Below, in pieces: positions 62,521 to 64,000 of a DNA stretch of 64,000 nucleotides (the stretch's first letter is position 1; every line of letters begins with the position of its first letter). The stretch spans positions 124,001 through 188,000 of the forward strand of contig CAVTBJ010000007.1 in assembly GCA_963732925.1 (NCBI GenBank), written 5' to 3'. The notes under the pieces were generated by a model that saw only the letters and a list, made by a program, of their open reading frames with translations, was not told the origin of the DNA and ran no database searches. The stretch is from DASZRZ01 sp963732925. GTDB taxonomy: Bacteria > Acidobacteriota > Terriglobia > Terriglobales > Acidobacteriaceae. The position numbers were made by a program, and so were the translations under genes.

Positions 62521-63912
62521 TTATCCCTGCCCGCCCGCGCGCTGGAAGAAGCGGATAATGCTCTCAATTCCCCGATAGAAATTCGGAATGTGGAATTTCT
62601 CGTTGGGCGCGTGCAGGTTGTCGTCCGGCAGGCCCAGGCCCATCATCACCGTGGGCATGTTCAGCACGCTCTCAAAGTCGGCGACAATCGGAATCGATCC
62701 CCCGGAGCGAATGAATACCGTGTCCTTCTTGAAGACATCGTGCAACGCCTCGGTGGCCGCCCGAATGTAGGGATTGTCGGTGCCGACCACAATCGCCGGA
62801 CCCTTGCTGTCCACTCGAATTTTCAGCTGGATTCCTTTGGGAACCAGCGACTTCACATAGTCCGTGTATTTCTTCAGGATGTCGTCAGCATCCTGGTCCG
62901 GGACCAGACGCATGGAAACCTTGGCCGAAGCGCGCGCCGGAATCACCGTCTTGGCCCCCGCCGCGGTAAAACCTCCGGGCATGCCGTGGACCTCCAGCGT
63001 GGGCCGCGCCCATGTGCGATACAGCACCGAGTAGCCGGGCTCGCCAGTCAATTCGCTGGAGCCGACTTCCTTTTTCCGGTACTCCTCCTCGTCGAAGGGC
63101 AGGCGCTTCCAGGCATTCAGTTCGTCCTGGGTGGGTTCGCGTACTGCGTCGTAAAACCCGGGGATCAGCACTCTGCCATGCGCGTCCTTGAGCTTGCTGA
63201 TGATCTCGCACAAGGCAAACAGCGGGTTCGGGGCTGCGCCTCCATAGACTCCGGAGTGCAGGTCCTGGGCTGCCCCTTGCGCCTCCAGTTCCGTGTAAAC
63301 CAGCCCGCGCAACCCGACGCACAATGTCGGGAGGTCGGGCGCGAACAGCTCCGTGTCGCTGACCAGCGCGAAGTCGGCCTTGAGTTTGTCTTTGTGCTGG
63401 CGGACATAGGCCTCAATCGATTCTCCGCCCACCTCTTCTTCGCCCTCGATCAGCACCTTCACGTTGATCGGCATCTTTCCGTTTCCGCTCTTCATCAGCG
63501 ACTCGAAGGCCTTGAGCTGCATCCAGAGCTGGCCCTTGTCGTCCACGGCGCCGCGGGCATAAAGGTTCTGGTTGCGCTCGGTAGGCTCGAAGGGCGGCGA
63601 GGTCCACTCGTCCAGCGGCTCGGCCGGCTGCACGTCATAGTGCGCATAGCACAGCGCGGTGGGTTTTCCTACCGCCTGCAGCCATTCTCCATAGACCAGG
63701 GGATGCCTCTGCGTGGGGATAACCTCCACCTTGTCGAAGCCGATCCGCTTCAGGTCATTGGCCACCACCTCGGCAGCGCGGCGCACGTCCTGCTTGCGCT
63801 CCGGTTCGGTGCTGACGCTGGGAATCCGCAGCAGGTCCTTCAATTCGTCGAGGAAGCGCTGCTGATTTTCACGGGCATAGTTCAGGGCAGAATTCGCGGT
63901 CGCAGTAGCCAT
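62521..63912 (-). CDS. M20-family dipeptidase/metallopeptidase
   Basis: A 463-residue zinc exopeptidase of the M20/CNDP type. Metal ligands are His in CYAHYDVQPAEPLDEW, bridging Asp in YARGAVDDKGQ, Glu pair in IEGEEEVGGES, Asp in VSDTELFAPD and the C-terminal His in NLHAPNEKFHIPNFYRG. The lid domain contains LHSGVYGGAAPNPL. No signal peptide is present, so it is probably a cytoplasmic dipeptidase or aminoacyl-dipeptide hydrolase. ATG 63912 gives the full N-terminus. Nothing is seen in the last 88 bases of the window. Confidence 0.92.
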   Translation of the reverse strand: MATATANSALNYARENQQRFLDELKDLLRIPSVSTEPERKQDVRRAAEVVANDLKRIGFDKVEVIPTQRHPLVYGEWLQAVGKPTALCYAHYDVQPAEPLDEWTSPPFEPTERNQNLYARGAVDDKGQLWMQLKAFESLMKSGNGKMPINVKVLIEGEEEVGGESIEAYVRQHKDKLKADFALVSDTELFAPDLPTLCVGLRGLVYTELEAQGAAQDLHSGVYGGAAPNPLFALCEIISKLKDAHGRVLIPGFYDAVREPTQDELNAWKRLPFDEEEYRKKEVGSSELTGEPGYSVLYRTWARPTLEVHGMPGGFTAAGAKTVIPARASAKVSMRLVPDQDADDILKKYTDYVKSLVPKGIQLKIRVDSKGPAIVVGTDNPYIRAATEALHDVFKKDTVFIRSGGSIPIVADFESVLNMPTVMMGLGLPDDNLHAPNEKFHIPNFYRGIESIIRFFQRAGGQG

Positions 63913-64000
63913 GGAATCCCTCGCTCAGGAAATGCCAACAGAAAAGTATACGTCCCGGAACCAGGCTGGGTCCCTCATATCTCGCCGGTTTGGCAGATGC

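Overview
The window is 64 kb of high-GC bacterial chromosome, densely coding, with one tRNA gene and no phage, CRISPR array or complete insertion sequence that I could see. Gene content (DapA/DapD lysine genes, DUF1684, LOG, YtxH, a PurC–Fis–CvpA group and many secreted or lipoprotein enzymes) suggests a free-living heterotroph, most likely Acidobacteriota. That placement is inference: no rRNA gene is present.

Layout. 1–4.1 kb: secreted subtilase (cut by the window edge), aldo/keto reductase, dapA, xdhC. 4.2–7.9 kb: coenzyme F420 genes cofG–cofD (one continuous reading frame), cofC and cofE. 8–15.5 kb: Nudix hydrolase, patatin, a 43-codon basic protein, an unknown membrane protein, malQ and a PpiD-like foldase. 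15.7–20.8 kb: treY–cofH–npdG on the minus strand, which completes the F420 set (FO synthase halves, side-chain genes and an NADPH:F420 oxidoreductase). 20.9–25.8 kb: uracil-DNA glycosylase, an HNH nuclease with a possible SRA-like N-terminus, dapD, a PIG-L deacetylase, a glycosyltransferase remnant, tRNA-Arg(CCG) and an AT-richer secreted serine protease. 25.8–41.3 kb: sugar-acid and polyol catabolism (secreted alpha/beta hydrolase, OtnI/Hyi-type isomerase, D-erythronate dehydrogenase, FMN hydroxyacid oxidase, beta-hydroxyacid dehydrogenase, lactate permease, polyol dehydrogenase, RbsABC-type transporter, DUF1080/FG-GAP protein). 41.4–57 kb: mostly housekeeping genes (LOG, degenerate GGDEF protein, citrate synthase, ThiO-like oxidase–TPR–ACP–FabF, NifS, cupin, MnmA, envelope proteins, SDR, TPR protein, Fis-type regulator, CvpA, PurC). 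57–64 kb: SMC with an unusual head insertion, a DUF1684 lipoprotein and an M20 peptidase.

A notable property of the sequence is clustered frame breaks, almost all equivalent to one extra base. There are twelve in smc, six or seven in the 3' part of treY, and single ones in cofD, cofE, npdG, the Nudix gene, the 10.3–11.8 kb gene, the UDG gene and an aldo/keto reductase fragment. The protein families continue cleanly in the next frame, so consensus errors are the most likely cause. True coordinates of these genes are given across the breaks.
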